Assembly (NCBI GenBank): GCA_913009735.1
Contig: CAJVYU010000006.1
Location: forward strand, 1-51,319
From: an uncultured Fidelibacterota bacterium
Lineage (GTDB): Bacteria; Fidelibacterota; Marinisomatia; Marinisomatales; TCS55
DNA length: 51,319 bases
Direction: 5' to 3'
The notes below the pieces were generated by a model, which was given only the letters and a program-made list of their open reading frames with translations, was not told the origin of the DNA and did no database searches. The position numbers were made by a program, and so were the translations under genes. Shown here piece by piece: positions 36,426 to 45,625 of the stretch; positions within the stretch are counted from its first letter, which is position 1; every line of letters starts with the position of its first letter.

Positions 36426-37486
36426 ACTATGTACCCCCAAAGTGTCATCATTATCATGTAGACAATCAGCACAACGCCAATCACAGTCCAGAAACGCGAG
36501 CGCTGACCTCTACGTGCTTTACGATCAAGTAGAGGAACCAGAAACCAAAATATTGTACCAAATGCAAATATAAGCAGGCCAAATAGCTCTCCCTCAATGA
36601 AAAATATATGTCCGGGGATGAGTTTCAAAGTTTGAAACATGAACATGAAGTACCATTCCGGATGTATACCGGCTGGCGCTGAAGCCAATGGATCGGCTTT
36701 AGTACCCAACTCCCAAGGGAAAAATACCGCAAGCAAAGCGATAATATTGAGAACGATAAGCCAAAAGAGAGCGTCCCGAATAGCAAAATTGGGGAAAAAC
36801 GGCATGTAACGGCGATGCTTTTCCGGAATTCGCTCCAACTCAGGGGGAATACTCATGCCCTGCACTTGAACAAGGATGAGATGAATCCCTAACACAAGGG
36901 TAAAAAATGCTGGAAATAGCGCAATATGAAATCCATAGAAACGCGTTAATGTAGCTCCGGTCACTTCATCGCCAGCCCGTAATAACCTTAATAAAAATTC
37001 ACCAACAAACGGGACGGCCCCGGCAATATCAGATCCAATTTTGGTAGCAAAAAAGGCTAATTCATTCCAGGGTAATAAATAACCTGAAAAACCAAAACCC
37101 ATACCCAGAATTAAGAGTAGCATCCCGGAAAACCATGTCATTTCCCGTGGCTTACGATAGGCTTTTGCAAAAAAGACCGTGAACATATGTAAAAAAGCAA
37201 AAAAGATAAATAAGTTTGCTGACCAGGCATGTACTTCCCTTATTAACCACCCAAAGGCTACTTTACTGACGATAAATTTTACACTCTCAAAAGCTGTTGC
37301 AGCACCGGGTTGATAATAGAGCAGTAATAATATCCCGGTTACTAACTGTATTGCAAAGAGAAACAGGGAAACACCGCCCAGGTAATACCAGATTGTCCCG
37401 TAAAAAACCGGGACTTTTTTCTTGAAAGCAAATTCGCTGACACCTCTAATGTTAACCCTCTCATTAATCCAATCCATTATGCTCAT
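36422..37486 (-). CDS. Cytochrome b of a bc-type quinol-oxidising complex
   Basis: The 354-residue inner-membrane protein has about eight helices. Heme-b ligands are H86 and H100 (HX13H) and H187 and H202 (HX14H); the 14-residue second spacing is of the cytochrome b6 type. The quinol-oxidation motif is PEWY (276-279), in GIHPEWYF. N- and C-terminal parts are in one chain, unlike the split b6/subunit IV. The start overlaps the Rieske stop (TGATG) and the end overlaps the nonaheme gene (ATGA). With these partners it should oxidise menaquinol, deliver one electron to the Rieske cluster and build proton motive force. Confidence 0.93.
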   Translation of the reverse strand: MSIMDWINERVNIRGVSEFAFKKKVPVFYGTIWYYLGGVSLFLFAIQLVTGILLLLYYQPGAATAFESVKFIVSKVAFGWLIREVHAWSANLFIFFAFLHMFTVFFAKAYRKPREMTWFSGMLLLILGMGFGFSGYLLPWNELAFFATKIGSDIAGAVPFVGEFLLRLLRAGDEVTGATLTRFYGFHIALFPAFFTLVLGIHLILVQVQGMSIPPELERIPEKHRRYMPFFPNFAIRDALFWLIVLNIIALLAVFFPWELGTKADPLASAPAGIHPEWYFMFMFQTLKLIPGHIFFIEGELFGLLIFAFGTIFWFLVPLLDRKARRGQRSRFWTVIGVVLIVYMIMMTLWGYIV

Positions 37487-37944
37487 CAGGTCAATTCCTC
37501 CAACGCAACTATAACTTTATCATCCTTAACGACTACGATGTACTGAGCCAGCGGTGACGGTGGTGGTCCGGAAATATTTTTACCCGTTATATCATAATAA
37601 CCATTATGGCAGGCACACCAGATCTGCTCCGTATCAGCTTTGAACTGAACAGTACAATCCAGGTGAGTGCAAGTGGCTGACAAGGCGCTGAATTTTCCAT
37701 TTCGTTGACGTACTATGATGACCGGTTTTCTCCCAAAACGGATGATTTTGGAAGAGCTGGGTGGAAATTCACTCATTGTCCCGGCTTCAACATTATTAAC
37801 ATAAAGAATGGCTGCTTTGGGTGGCACCAAGTATTTACTGATAGGATATATAAGACTGCTTATCCACATGAAAAGACCTGTTCCTAATAATATATCAATG
37901 AATCTTCGACGACTCGTTTCTGGCCCTTTTGTTAACTTATCCAT
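37486..37944 (-). CDS. Rieske [2Fe-2S] protein of the bc-type complex
   Basis: The product has about 152 residues. The ATG at 37944 has AGGG eight bases upstream and is preferred over an in-frame TTG at 37959. There is one N-terminal membrane helix after a twin-arginine-like SRRRFID, and the cluster motifs CTHLDC and CACHNGYYD are followed by GPPPSPL, all intact, with the disulfide cysteines present. It passes electrons from quinol at the PEWY site of cytochrome b to a c-type heme. It is first in the Rieske-cytochrome b-nonaheme block and is separated from the upstream genes by about 190 bp, so a separate promoter is possible. Confidence 0.93.
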   Translation of the reverse strand: MDKLTKGPETSRRRFIDILLGTGLFMWISSLIYPISKYLVPPKAAILYVNNVEAGTMSEFPPSSSKIIRFGRKPVIIVRQRNGKFSALSATCTHLDCTVQFKADTEQIWCACHNGYYDITGKNISGPPPSPLAQYIVVVKDDKVIVALEELT

Positions 37945-38137
37945 TATTTTCCCTATCAATTATACTATTTAGTTTAGGCTTTTATTTCCATTTTCTCCAC
38001 TGCAATTATTGTAGTTCTGGAATTTAATAAGCCTCTGAAAGTTCATTCACTGTAATTGGTTCTAAAAGGACCTTTTTTTACAAAGCAGATAGTATTCCGG
38101 ATTGCATATCTTGTTGATTGAGAATATGACATACGCT

Positions 38138-38524
38138 TTAGTTTTCCGCTACACTATCAATTACGATCCACTGGTAGATCATCTCATAGTCTCTGTTATT
38201 GATTAAATAACCGTACATATTGTCATTCTTACCAGGATTTAATTTATCTATCAATATCCCGGAATTGGGATTGCCAGGAACTATCCAAAATGATGAAACA
38301 TCATTTCCAATATCTGTATTTATATTACTATATGAAGACAAATTAATGCCTTGTGTTTCATTCCCGCCGTGGCATCGTACACAACTTTTATCCAGAATGG
38401 CTTTAATATGGGAGTCATACGTCACTATATCCGGTAATGGCTCCTGGAATGATTTATCAATTTCTGAACAACCAAAAACCATGATCAGAATTAAGAGAGA
38501 AATCGAAATATAGGTTATCTTCAT
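38138..38524 (-). CDS. Monoheme cytochrome c lipoprotein
   Basis: The product has about 128 residues from the ATG at 38524, one base after the stop of the 14-heme gene; a longer in-frame reading would run back into that gene. The signal ends MVFGC, a lipobox, so it should be lipid-anchored. One CVRCH motif follows DSHIKAILDKS, the typical helix of class I-like small cytochromes of the planctomycete/FCB type, and the C-terminal segment has the usual MIYQWI helix. It may link the 14-heme cytochrome or the barrel with other carriers. Confidence 0.82.
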   Translation of the reverse strand: MKITYISISLLILIMVFGCSEIDKSFQEPLPDIVTYDSHIKAILDKSCVRCHGGNETQGINLSSYSNINTDIGNDVSSFWIVPGNPNSGILIDKLNPGKNDNMYGYLINNRDYEMIYQWIVIDSVAEN

Positions 38525-38525
38525 A

Positions 38526-39689
38526 TTAGTCATGGCAATATCCGCAAAAACCACTCCCTTTGCTATCGGGTGTGTGACAAACAAAACACATAGAAACCGG
38601 TTCTGTACACCAATCACCGTGAACATTTTTCATAAATCCAGTCGCATGGGTTTTTGGATCTGTATTCTGTATACCATCCGAGTCTTTATGACATCGAACA
38701 CAAGTCGGATCAGCTCCCTCCACATCATGGCACGATTGACAAAGTTCAATATCTTTTCGGGCCATTTCTGCATGGACACCGCCGGTGATATTATTAGCGA
38801 AATCCACACCGTATTTATACTTGACGGCTCCCCAATCCAAACCACCGTGAAAGTCGGGTTTATTTAAAATCCTGTCGTCTTCATTTTGATGACAATCAGT
38901 ACAAAATTCCGGAGCCTCGTGACATACACTGCAATCTTTTGCTTTTGTACTTGCTTCCAAACCGTGGGAGAAAACATAATCTAATGTATGATTTCTGGAT
39001 AAAAGCATTTTATTAACGATTATTCCAGGACGATAACCCGGTGCCGGATTCATCTTGGGTAAATCATCAAACCCCAGCACGGCGCCGCTATGACAATTAT
39101 CACATGTATTCTGGGAATGGCAAATATTACAATCGGAATCATTTGATAACGCTGCTAAATCATGTTCGATAAGCCAAGCTTCCGAATGATCCGCCGGTCG
39201 TAATAACGCGACATTTTCATGGCAGGAAGAACAGTATTCCGGAGCCTGCCTTTCCACATGACATGATATACAATCACTCATAACCGGAATAGCGGGAGAA
39301 TTGTCAACACCAACCATATCTCCGTGACACTCATTACAGTCGATGTTTTGATCTACCAAATGTGTTTTATGAGGAAATATGAAGTTTCTGTTCACTTTTG
39401 GAAAACTTTGATAAGGTTCCGTTTCTAAATGACAGATTTCACACTCTCCATCTTTTTTCCAGACTTTATGACATTTTAAACACCTTTTTTCCGTAGGCAG
39501 GATAATATCATCTGAGCTCATACTTGTTTTAAGCAGTTTTGGGCTATGGCATTTTGTACAATTGATCTCTAAATCTGCAACGTGCAAATCATGGCTGAAT
39601 TCGATAACAGCGGGTGTATCTGCTGCTAAGCCCACGGAAATCCAAGACATAACCAGCAAACCGTATATATAATGATTGAATATTTTCAC
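38526..39689 (-). CDS. Fourteen-heme cytochrome c
   Basis: The 387-residue exported protein (signal 1-22, VGLAAD) has fourteen CxxCH motifs: CTKCH, CLKCH, CEICH, CNECH, CISCH, CSSCH, CNICH, CDNCH, CSVCH, CTDCH, CQSCH, CVRCH, CFVCH and CGYCH. That is one heme per 28 residues, dense enough for a continuous wire. Separate histidines such as FSHDLHV and FPHKTHL can serve as distal ligands, as in cytochrome c3/c7 families. The gene starts four bases inside the end of the outer-membrane barrel gene. The pair resembles porin-cytochrome conduits, but sequence homology to MtrA or OmaB is not claimed. Confidence 0.9.
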   Translation of the reverse strand: MKIFNHYIYGLLVMSWISVGLAADTPAVIEFSHDLHVADLEINCTKCHSPKLLKTSMSSDDIILPTEKRCLKCHKVWKKDGECEICHLETEPYQSFPKVNRNFIFPHKTHLVDQNIDCNECHGDMVGVDNSPAIPVMSDCISCHVERQAPEYCSSCHENVALLRPADHSEAWLIEHDLAALSNDSDCNICHSQNTCDNCHSGAVLGFDDLPKMNPAPGYRPGIIVNKMLLSRNHTLDYVFSHGLEASTKAKDCSVCHEAPEFCTDCHQNEDDRILNKPDFHGGLDWGAVKYKYGVDFANNITGGVHAEMARKDIELCQSCHDVEGADPTCVRCHKDSDGIQNTDPKTHATGFMKNVHGDWCTEPVSMCFVCHTPDSKGSGFCGYCHD

Positions 39690-40921
39690 AGCCTGTACTT
39701 CATCCCTAATTGAAAACGGGTGTCATTTGTGTAGTATTTATTTTTTAACACTTGAATTTCAGAACTAATTTCAAATTTCTTCCATATCGGATAAGATGCT
39801 GAAATAGTCAATGTGGATAAATCACTCCAATCTCCTTCGATCAAACGATAATTCCCAAGCGAGATTCGACTTGAAAGGACCAGTTTTCCAATGGATTGAT
39901 ACGTCCCAATTACCAAACGGTTGGAACTACCCCCGTATCCATTCTGATGAATGAGGTCCAGTTTGTATTTTTTAACACCCATCCCAAGTGAAATAAACGA
40001 AGACTGATCGTTATTGAAAAAGACTTGCCGTATGTGGAACCATCCTGTTAGCTGTTGACTTAATAATAACCGACCTTTAAACGACACTTCTTGGGAAGAA
40101 TATGTATCAAATACAGAGAAAATAGAATTTTCCGGCACTCTGGGTTCACGCAAATTATATTCTAAAACGAGGTTTTGTAATCGCTGATTCCTTTTTCCTT
40201 TATAGACTGTTTGAAGGATAAGATCACTTAATTTGAAATTGCGAACCTGGTGTCGGGTACGCGCATAAAATGTAAGATTTCCTCTATTCAATCGACTTTG
40301 GAGTCCAATCCTCTGTTTAATCGAAGGCGGCACTTCGATATTTCTCCGTCCGTAACGATAAACAGGTCTTGCATGAGATTTGTCTGAATAGCCGAGTCGA
40401 ACATCGAATGTCTTTGATTTTTTCCACAAAATTTCCCCACCATAAAAATGATTTTCAACGGGATTATCCGTCATTCCGGTTGCAGGAACATAGGACCCGA
40501 TAAATCCTGTTAACTGAAACTGTCGAAATGTATAGTTGGTTGATACTCCATCCATTCGTCCTGCATCAGAAACTGAATATTGGAATTGACGCCCCATAAC
40601 AACTTTCATTTTTTGTGAGAACCAAGACGTTGAATAATTAAAATTGTATATTTGATACACGGACTCATTTTGAAATGGATTTACTGGATCTGTATAAAAA
40701 ACACCGGATACATTCAATCGGCTATTTTTGATCAGCAGGTCCCTGCCCTGAAGCCAAACGGATTGATAAAACCGTGTATGAATAAGAGTGCTATCCTCTT
40801 GATTTTGACGAGAAAATGTATAAGTGTTTGTAGAAAAATAACCTTGGAACTTGCTGCCAAAAGCAAGGTTGGTAAGAAACAATAATAGTATAAACGATTT
40901 TGAGTTGAAAAGTTTAATCAC
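39686..40921 (-). CDS. Outer-membrane beta-barrel protein, possible conduit porin
   Basis: The 411-residue product starts with GTG (overlapping the upstream 83-residue gene by eight bases), has a signal peptide (1-22) and then regular alternation of polar and hydrophobic residues with many tyrosine, phenylalanine and arginine residues, ending in FQLGMKYRL. This is the pattern of a porin of perhaps 16-20 strands. I do not recognise the family. Because it is translated with the 14-heme cytochrome and sits in a respiratory operon, a role in holding cytochromes across the outer membrane, as MtrB/OmbB do, is the main hypothesis; a solute porin is the alternative. Confidence 0.78.
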   Translation of the reverse strand: MIKLFNSKSFILLLFLTNLAFGSKFQGYFSTNTYTFSRQNQEDSTLIHTRFYQSVWLQGRDLLIKNSRLNVSGVFYTDPVNPFQNESVYQIYNFNYSTSWFSQKMKVVMGRQFQYSVSDAGRMDGVSTNYTFRQFQLTGFIGSYVPATGMTDNPVENHFYGGEILWKKSKTFDVRLGYSDKSHARPVYRYGRRNIEVPPSIKQRIGLQSRLNRGNLTFYARTRHQVRNFKLSDLILQTVYKGKRNQRLQNLVLEYNLREPRVPENSIFSVFDTYSSQEVSFKGRLLLSQQLTGWFHIRQVFFNNDQSSFISLGMGVKKYKLDLIHQNGYGGSSNRLVIGTYQSIGKLVLSSRISLGNYRLIEGDWSDLSTLTISASYPIWKKFEISSEIQVLKNKYYTNDTRFQLGMKYRL

Positions 40922-41165
40922 GTATTCTTGTTTTCCTCAATCCAACAAAAACATACGTTAACACTCCTGCCAACAGTCCAAATAATGGAAGTATGATAAT
41001 CGATATAACCAAGGTAGCATTTTGCGTGTCCTGTAAATATCTGGATAAGGAAATGAGATTTATAATCCAAAAATTTACACTAATAAATAAAACCCATATA
41101 ATGGAAATACTAAAAACCTGAAGAAATAAAATGTACTTTGGTGTTACTTTTTTCTCTTCCATCAT
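40914..41165 (-). CDS. Small two-helix membrane subunit
   Basis: The 83-residue protein has two hydrophobic helices (about 12-37 and 47-73) and a basic C-terminal end. The start overlaps the NrfD-like gene (ATGA), which argues that it is a subunit of, or assembly factor for, that quinol complex. Its place after the NrfD-like subunit recalls the small membrane subunits of alternative complex III, but it is much shorter than ActD and I see no clear similarity. Confidence 0.65.
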   Translation of the reverse strand: MMEEKKVTPKYILFLQVFSISIIWVLFISVNFWIINLISLSRYLQDTQNATLVISIIILPLFGLLAGVLTYVFVGLRKTRIRD

Positions 41166-42508
41166 GTTGCCTCTTCTTCAGAAATAATAGTATCCGGTAA
41201 GTAAGAATCTAATCTTTCTTTTGCTTCATTCAATCCCTCTTCGCGGCCTTCTTTGATTTCCCAGATAGAAATGATCGGGAATATTTTTGCAAATATCAGG
41301 AACAGTAAACAGAATGCAGCAACACCACCTGCAAAAAGTGACCATTCAGTCATTGAAGGGAAATAGGGCTCACTGATGATAGGCAAACGAGGACTGGATA
41401 GTGATGGTACAATAATCGTTAACCGTTCAAGCCACATACCGATGATTACTGCAATAGAAGCAAAAAGAATACCGGGAATGGTTTTTAATTTCTTGAATGA
41501 TAAAATCACAACAGGAATGATGAAGTTACATATGACCATTGTCCAGAAATAGGGTGCATATGGTCCCGTAAGTTTATAGTGGATAACACTCATTTCTTTT
41601 GGCTCATTCCCATAAATACCGGTCAGAAATTCACTGAAAGTGAAATAGGTCCAAAACAGGGAAAAAACCAAAAGAAGAATTCCCATATATTGGAAATGGA
41701 TTTTCTTCAAATAGTTTTCCAAATGAAATAATTTTCGAAAGGCAATCATCACAACCAGCAGGGTTGCCGTCCCGGAAAAAATAGCACCGGTAACAAAATA
41801 AGGCCCAAAAATTGTACTATGCCATCCGGATTGAAGTGTCATTGAAAATATGTATGAAATAACAGTATGAACACTGACAGCGATGGGTATAACGGCGACC
41901 ATCAGAATAGTGATTGCCCGTTCTAAAATGTGTTTTTGACGTTCTGTCCCTTCATATCCCCAGCTCAAGAATGTGTAAAGCCACTTTAATTTTGTATTCG
42001 TTTTATCCCGGAGTAGAGCAATATCGGGAATCATTGGAACATAAAGATAAACAGTGCTGGCAGTAAAGTAGAGCCCGATTGCTGTAACATCCCATAATAA
42101 GGGAGATTGCAGTCGTCCGTAAAGAAACACATTCAGGACACGATCCGGACGTCCCAGATCAATAATAGGATGTAGTCCGCCAATCATCAAAACAATAGCG
42201 GTAATCACCTCTGCCATTCGAGTAATGGGACGACGCCATTCCGCTTGGGAAAGACGTAATATTGCTGAAATAAGTGTACCGGCGTGGCTGATTCCAATGA
42301 AAAAAACAAAATTGATGATGTAAAAGCCCCATGTAACAGTATTATTCAGACCCGTGACTTCCAGGCCATAGACGAGTTGCCGGATATACATAACCAGGGC
42401 CCATAAGATTACTACACTTAAGAAGCCTATCATCCAGTAAAATCTACGATCACTTTCCAGTATGGGACGGTAGAGTGTATAGTCCGGATCGTTACGCAGG
42501 TTTTCCAT
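41162..42508 (-). CDS. NrfD/ActC/QrcD-like integral membrane quinol subunit
   Basis: The 448-residue protein has about ten membrane helices. The segment FFIGISHAGTLISAILRLSQAEWRRPITR followed by GGLHPIIDLGRPDR is characteristic of the ActC/QrcD branch of the NrfD/PsrC family, which carries the quinone site facing the periplasmic iron-sulfur subunit and a possible proton channel. There is no heme ligand pattern. It starts on the stop of the ferredoxin gene (TAATG), so the two are coupled. With the MopB, ferredoxin and pentaheme genes it forms a complete ACIII/Qrc-like set. Confidence 0.9.
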   Translation of the reverse strand: MENLRNDPDYTLYRPILESDRRFYWMIGFLSVVILWALVMYIRQLVYGLEVTGLNNTVTWGFYIINFVFFIGISHAGTLISAILRLSQAEWRRPITRMAEVITAIVLMIGGLHPIIDLGRPDRVLNVFLYGRLQSPLLWDVTAIGLYFTASTVYLYVPMIPDIALLRDKTNTKLKWLYTFLSWGYEGTERQKHILERAITILMVAVIPIAVSVHTVISYIFSMTLQSGWHSTIFGPYFVTGAIFSGTATLLVVMIAFRKLFHLENYLKKIHFQYMGILLLVFSLFWTYFTFSEFLTGIYGNEPKEMSVIHYKLTGPYAPYFWTMVICNFIIPVVILSFKKLKTIPGILFASIAVIIGMWLERLTIIVPSLSSPRLPIISEPYFPSMTEWSLFAGGVAAFCLLFLIFAKIFPIISIWEIKEGREEGLNEAKERLDSYLPDTIISEEEAT

Positions 42509-43194
42509 TATTTATCTTCCTTCTTAAGATAGTAGACCTTGGGTTCAGTTCCTAATTCTTCTTCCAGACGAAAAGCACGATTAGAGTGCATAAGATGAGT
42601 TACGCGGTGTTCCGGATTATCAAGATCACCAAATGTAATCGCATTTGTTGGACATGATTCTGAACATGCAGGCTGATAATCCTCCTCTTCCAGATCTCTT
42701 TCCTCAAACCGGGCAACATCTTTTGCGATAGCTAATCGATGATGACAAAAACTACACTTTTCAACGACGCCATTCATCCTGCGGGTGACGTCAGGATTGA
42801 GAGTTTTTTCATATGCTTCCGGAAAATCCGGTTTACTATAGTTAAATGATTTTGCAGAGTATGGACATGCAGCCATACAAAACCGGCAGCCGATACAACG
42901 CTGATATATCTGACCCACTAAACCATCTTCATTTAAAAATGTGGCGTGAACAGGACAGACCTTTGTACACGGCGGGTTATTACATTGAAAACAAGGTCGC
43001 GGAATATGTACGATACGAATGTTTGGATAATTCCCATGATATTCAGTGATAATTTGCATCCAATCCATCGTACGTCCTGCTTGTGCCGCTTTGTCGCCGA
43101 CATTCGGAACATTATTTTCCATCCGACATGAATTTACACAGGATCCGCATCCGGTGCATTTATTCAAGTCAATAACCATTCCCCATTTAGCCAT
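42508..43194 (-). CDS. Four-cluster [4Fe-4S] electron-transfer subunit (QrcC/NrfC/PsrB type)
   Basis: The 228-residue protein has four cysteine clusters in the order typical of this family: C13, C16, C19 and C23 (CTGCGSCVNSC), CFQCNNPPCTKVC, CIGCRFCMAAC and CSFC paired with CSESC. No signal peptide is visible; such subunits are exported together with the Tat-targeted MopB partner. It should pass electrons between the NrfD quinol site and the MopB/pentaheme part. It is a separate polypeptide, as in Qrc and Psr complexes, and not fused to MopB as in ActB. Confidence 0.92.
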   Translation of the reverse strand: MAKWGMVIDLNKCTGCGSCVNSCRMENNVPNVGDKAAQAGRTMDWMQIITEYHGNYPNIRIVHIPRPCFQCNNPPCTKVCPVHATFLNEDGLVGQIYQRCIGCRFCMAACPYSAKSFNYSKPDFPEAYEKTLNPDVTRRMNGVVEKCSFCHHRLAIAKDVARFEERDLEEEDYQPACSESCPTNAITFGDLDNPEHRVTHLMHSNRAFRLEEELGTEPKVYYLKKEDK

Positions 43195-43204
43195 GATTCA
43201 TTTC

Positions 43205-45625
43205 CTATAGCAGCGTAATTCTAACAGGTGTTCCGGATAATATTGTGTTCCCGGTAAATATCTCGGGCTGGGATACCATTAATTCCCGGGGGTCAGATCC
43301 TTTATTCGTCGTAAACCGGCCAACATTCTCCCTGCCTAACCCCATGGGAACATAAACGGCATCCGGATGAATAATTGGACGGACTCTAACTCGAGCGTGA
43401 ATCATGCCCACCGGAGAGTCTATTTGAATAATCATTCCATCTTCCACTTCATGTTTAACAGCTGTTTCCGGATTAATTTCCACCCAACTTTCCCAGTAGA
43501 TTTCCCGGAGACTCCCCATGGTCTCCACAAGTGTTGGTGAATAAACAGTCCTGCCAAAAGGATTGGTAATTGGGTATCCTGAAATTAACGTCAATGGAAA
43601 CCCCGGTATATCAGATGTGTTATATTCCTCAAGACTTTTCGGGTACACTCTCGTAGCCAAAAGATTTTTTAGAAATTGAGATTCATCTAATTTCTGAATT
43701 TGAAAAGATTTTAAAATCGCTTTAAAGAATGTGAATTGTTTATTTTTATTTTTGATTACATCCTTTAAACTTAATTGAGTACCATACGAAGGATCCCACC
43801 ATCCGCCAACTTTTAGCAAACTTTTCATGAATTTCTTCTCTGAATCTGAAATCTTCATGATTGTATGATTGCTATATATTTCTTTCCATTCTTTTTGCGT
43901 TTGAGATGTGTATAATTGGCCTTGTTTTGACCGATAGATTTTTTGCAGTCTTTTTTTCACAAATGATTTTGAATCATCTCCATTTAAGAACGGATTATTT
44001 TTATTTTCAAATCCATCAGAAAATGATTTAAGAATTGAATAACTGCTTTTTGTGTCATACATGTGTTTAATCACGGGTCGTTGAAGCACAGCTGTATTTG
44101 CAACTACTCCCGGAATATCTTCAACCAAATCCCAATTTTCAAATTCTGAATGCGCAGGAAGAATCACATCAGCAAGTTGACTGGTATCATTTGGGAGATC
44201 TCCAATGAAAACAACACGGGGAACACGTTTTAATAATATTTTCCACTTCCGCCTGTTTTCGCTATAATAGACAGGGTTTGCTTTGTTAATGATTAACAAT
44301 TCAATATTATAAGGTGAATACCCTTCCACCCTTTTTGCAAAAATGTCTAAAGAGGGCTGCTCCCGTGGATGATCTTTATCGGAGACAAAAAGGTTTTGGA
44401 CATCCTGACCTGTATATTTTTGAAAATATAATTTTTTGACATCTGCTTTATGAGTGAAAAACCATCCTCCGGGCCGTTGAATACTGCCGATCAGGTAATT
44501 AAGGCAATGGATAGCCCATTCATGTAATTCCCCTCTTGGAGATTGTAAAGCTTCCTGTCCGCATATAACGACCGGGTTTTCCCGATTCCTAATTAATTCT
44601 GCTAATTCAATTATACTCGATTCAGAAATCCCTGTTATTTCTTCTACCCGTTTCGGATGAAATTCGGAGCGAATTAAATTTTCAAACCCTGTATGTTCCA
44701 GACCTTTTTCATCTACCCAATCAGAAAAATCCGGGGAATTTCGTCTAAAATAATCCAAGTCAATGGAATGCTCATCTATGAGTATATGCGCAATGCCTAA
44801 GGCAAGGGTTCCCCAGGTATCCGGAGTTATAGGTAACCATTTATGGGCACTTGTTGCCGTAATATTTGCCCTTGGTCCCACATAAATCATTTTATTACGA
44901 GTGATATTTTCTAAATCTTTAAATTGGCTTAAGACTTGATTAAAGTGAACGGGCGCCCCCTCTTCCAAAAAATTTGCACCCAAACTAATAATACAGTCAG
45001 AATTCACTAAATCGTATTTTGGATTATTAAACATTCCTTGCGTGATATAAGAGGAATTTGAATTATAGACAGAATGTTGTTCTTGGAAAAAATTTGGCGT
45101 TCCAACCCAATTTGCAAAATTACGCCATGCTTCTTGCATAATCGGGGAATCATCACCGTTGATAATGGCTATTTTATAGGGTTGATTTCTTTCAATCAAA
45201 TTATTAAGGGTACTTGAAATATTCGAAAGTGCATTTTCCCATGAAACAGGGACAATTTCTTTGCGAATCTGACCATCCGGGCGGGCAAGCGGTCCCGTAA
45301 ATCGATCAGGATGATAAAGTATCTCGAGATTAGCGTAAGCTGCCGGACAAGTACCTCCTCTGTTAATCGGTGACAAGGGATTCCCTTTTAAACTGATAGG
45401 AATACCATCCATTCTTTTTACAGAAAGACTGCAGCCACCAGAACAAAGCCGGCAGGCTGTGACCCGCCAGGATTCTTTCCCGGGGCCGGTTCTGAGAATA
45501 TTAATTGTTTTTTCAGATAAACCCAGAACTTGTGAAAAAACGGCTGTACCCACGGCAACGCTTCCGGTTGCCAAACCGGATATTTGTAAAAATTTTCTTC
45601 TACTGATTACTTTTTTCTCAGACAT
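43205..45625 (-). CDS. MopB-family (molybdopterin oxidoreductase-like) large subunit
   Basis: The 806-residue protein has a twin-arginine signal (SRRKFLQISG, residues 8-17) and an N-terminal [4Fe-4S] motif C58, C61, C65 and C93. The molybdopterin-fold domains follow, with ADVILPAHSEFENWDLVED near the middle and a C-terminal MolyDop-binding domain (about 690-806, with NPETAVKHEVEDGMIIQIDS). In the region around residues 180-225, where a Cys or Sec ligand to Mo is normally found, I see no cysteine other than the one in the NSDCIISLG strand. It may therefore be a non-catalytic electron-transfer scaffold as in ACIII/Qrc, or a Ser/Asp-type enzyme. The start overlaps the pentaheme gene by eight bases. 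Confidence 0.85.
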   Translation of the reverse strand: MSEKKVISRRKFLQISGLATGSVAVGTAVFSQVLGLSEKTINILRTGPGKESWRVTACRLCSGGCSLSVKRMDGIPISLKGNPLSPINRGGTCPAAYANLEILYHPDRFTGPLARPDGQIRKEIVPVSWENALSNISSTLNNLIERNQPYKIAIINGDDSPIMQEAWRNFANWVGTPNFFQEQHSVYNSNSSYITQGMFNNPKYDLVNSDCIISLGANFLEEGAPVHFNQVLSQFKDLENITRNKMIYVGPRANITATSAHKWLPITPDTWGTLALGIAHILIDEHSIDLDYFRRNSPDFSDWVDEKGLEHTGFENLIRSEFHPKRVEEITGISESSIIELAELIRNRENPVVICGQEALQSPRGELHEWAIHCLNYLIGSIQRPGGWFFTHKADVKKLYFQKYTGQDVQNLFVSDKDHPREQPSLDIFAKRVEGYSPYNIELLIINKANPVYYSENRRKWKILLKRVPRVVFIGDLPNDTSQLADVILPAHSEFENWDLVEDIPGVVANTAVLQRPVIKHMYDTKSSYSILKSFSDGFENKNNPFLNGDDSKSFVKKRLQKIYRSKQGQLYTSQTQKEWKEIYSNHTIMKISDSEKKFMKSLLKVGGWWDPSYGTQLSLKDVIKNKNKQFTFFKAILKSFQIQKLDESQFLKNLLATRVYPKSLEEYNTSDIPGFPLTLISGYPITNPFGRTVYSPTLVETMGSLREIYWESWVEINPETAVKHEVEDGMIIQIDSPVGMIHARVRVRPIIHPDAVYVPMGLGRENVGRFTTNKGSDPRELMVSQPEIFTGNTILSGTPVRITLL

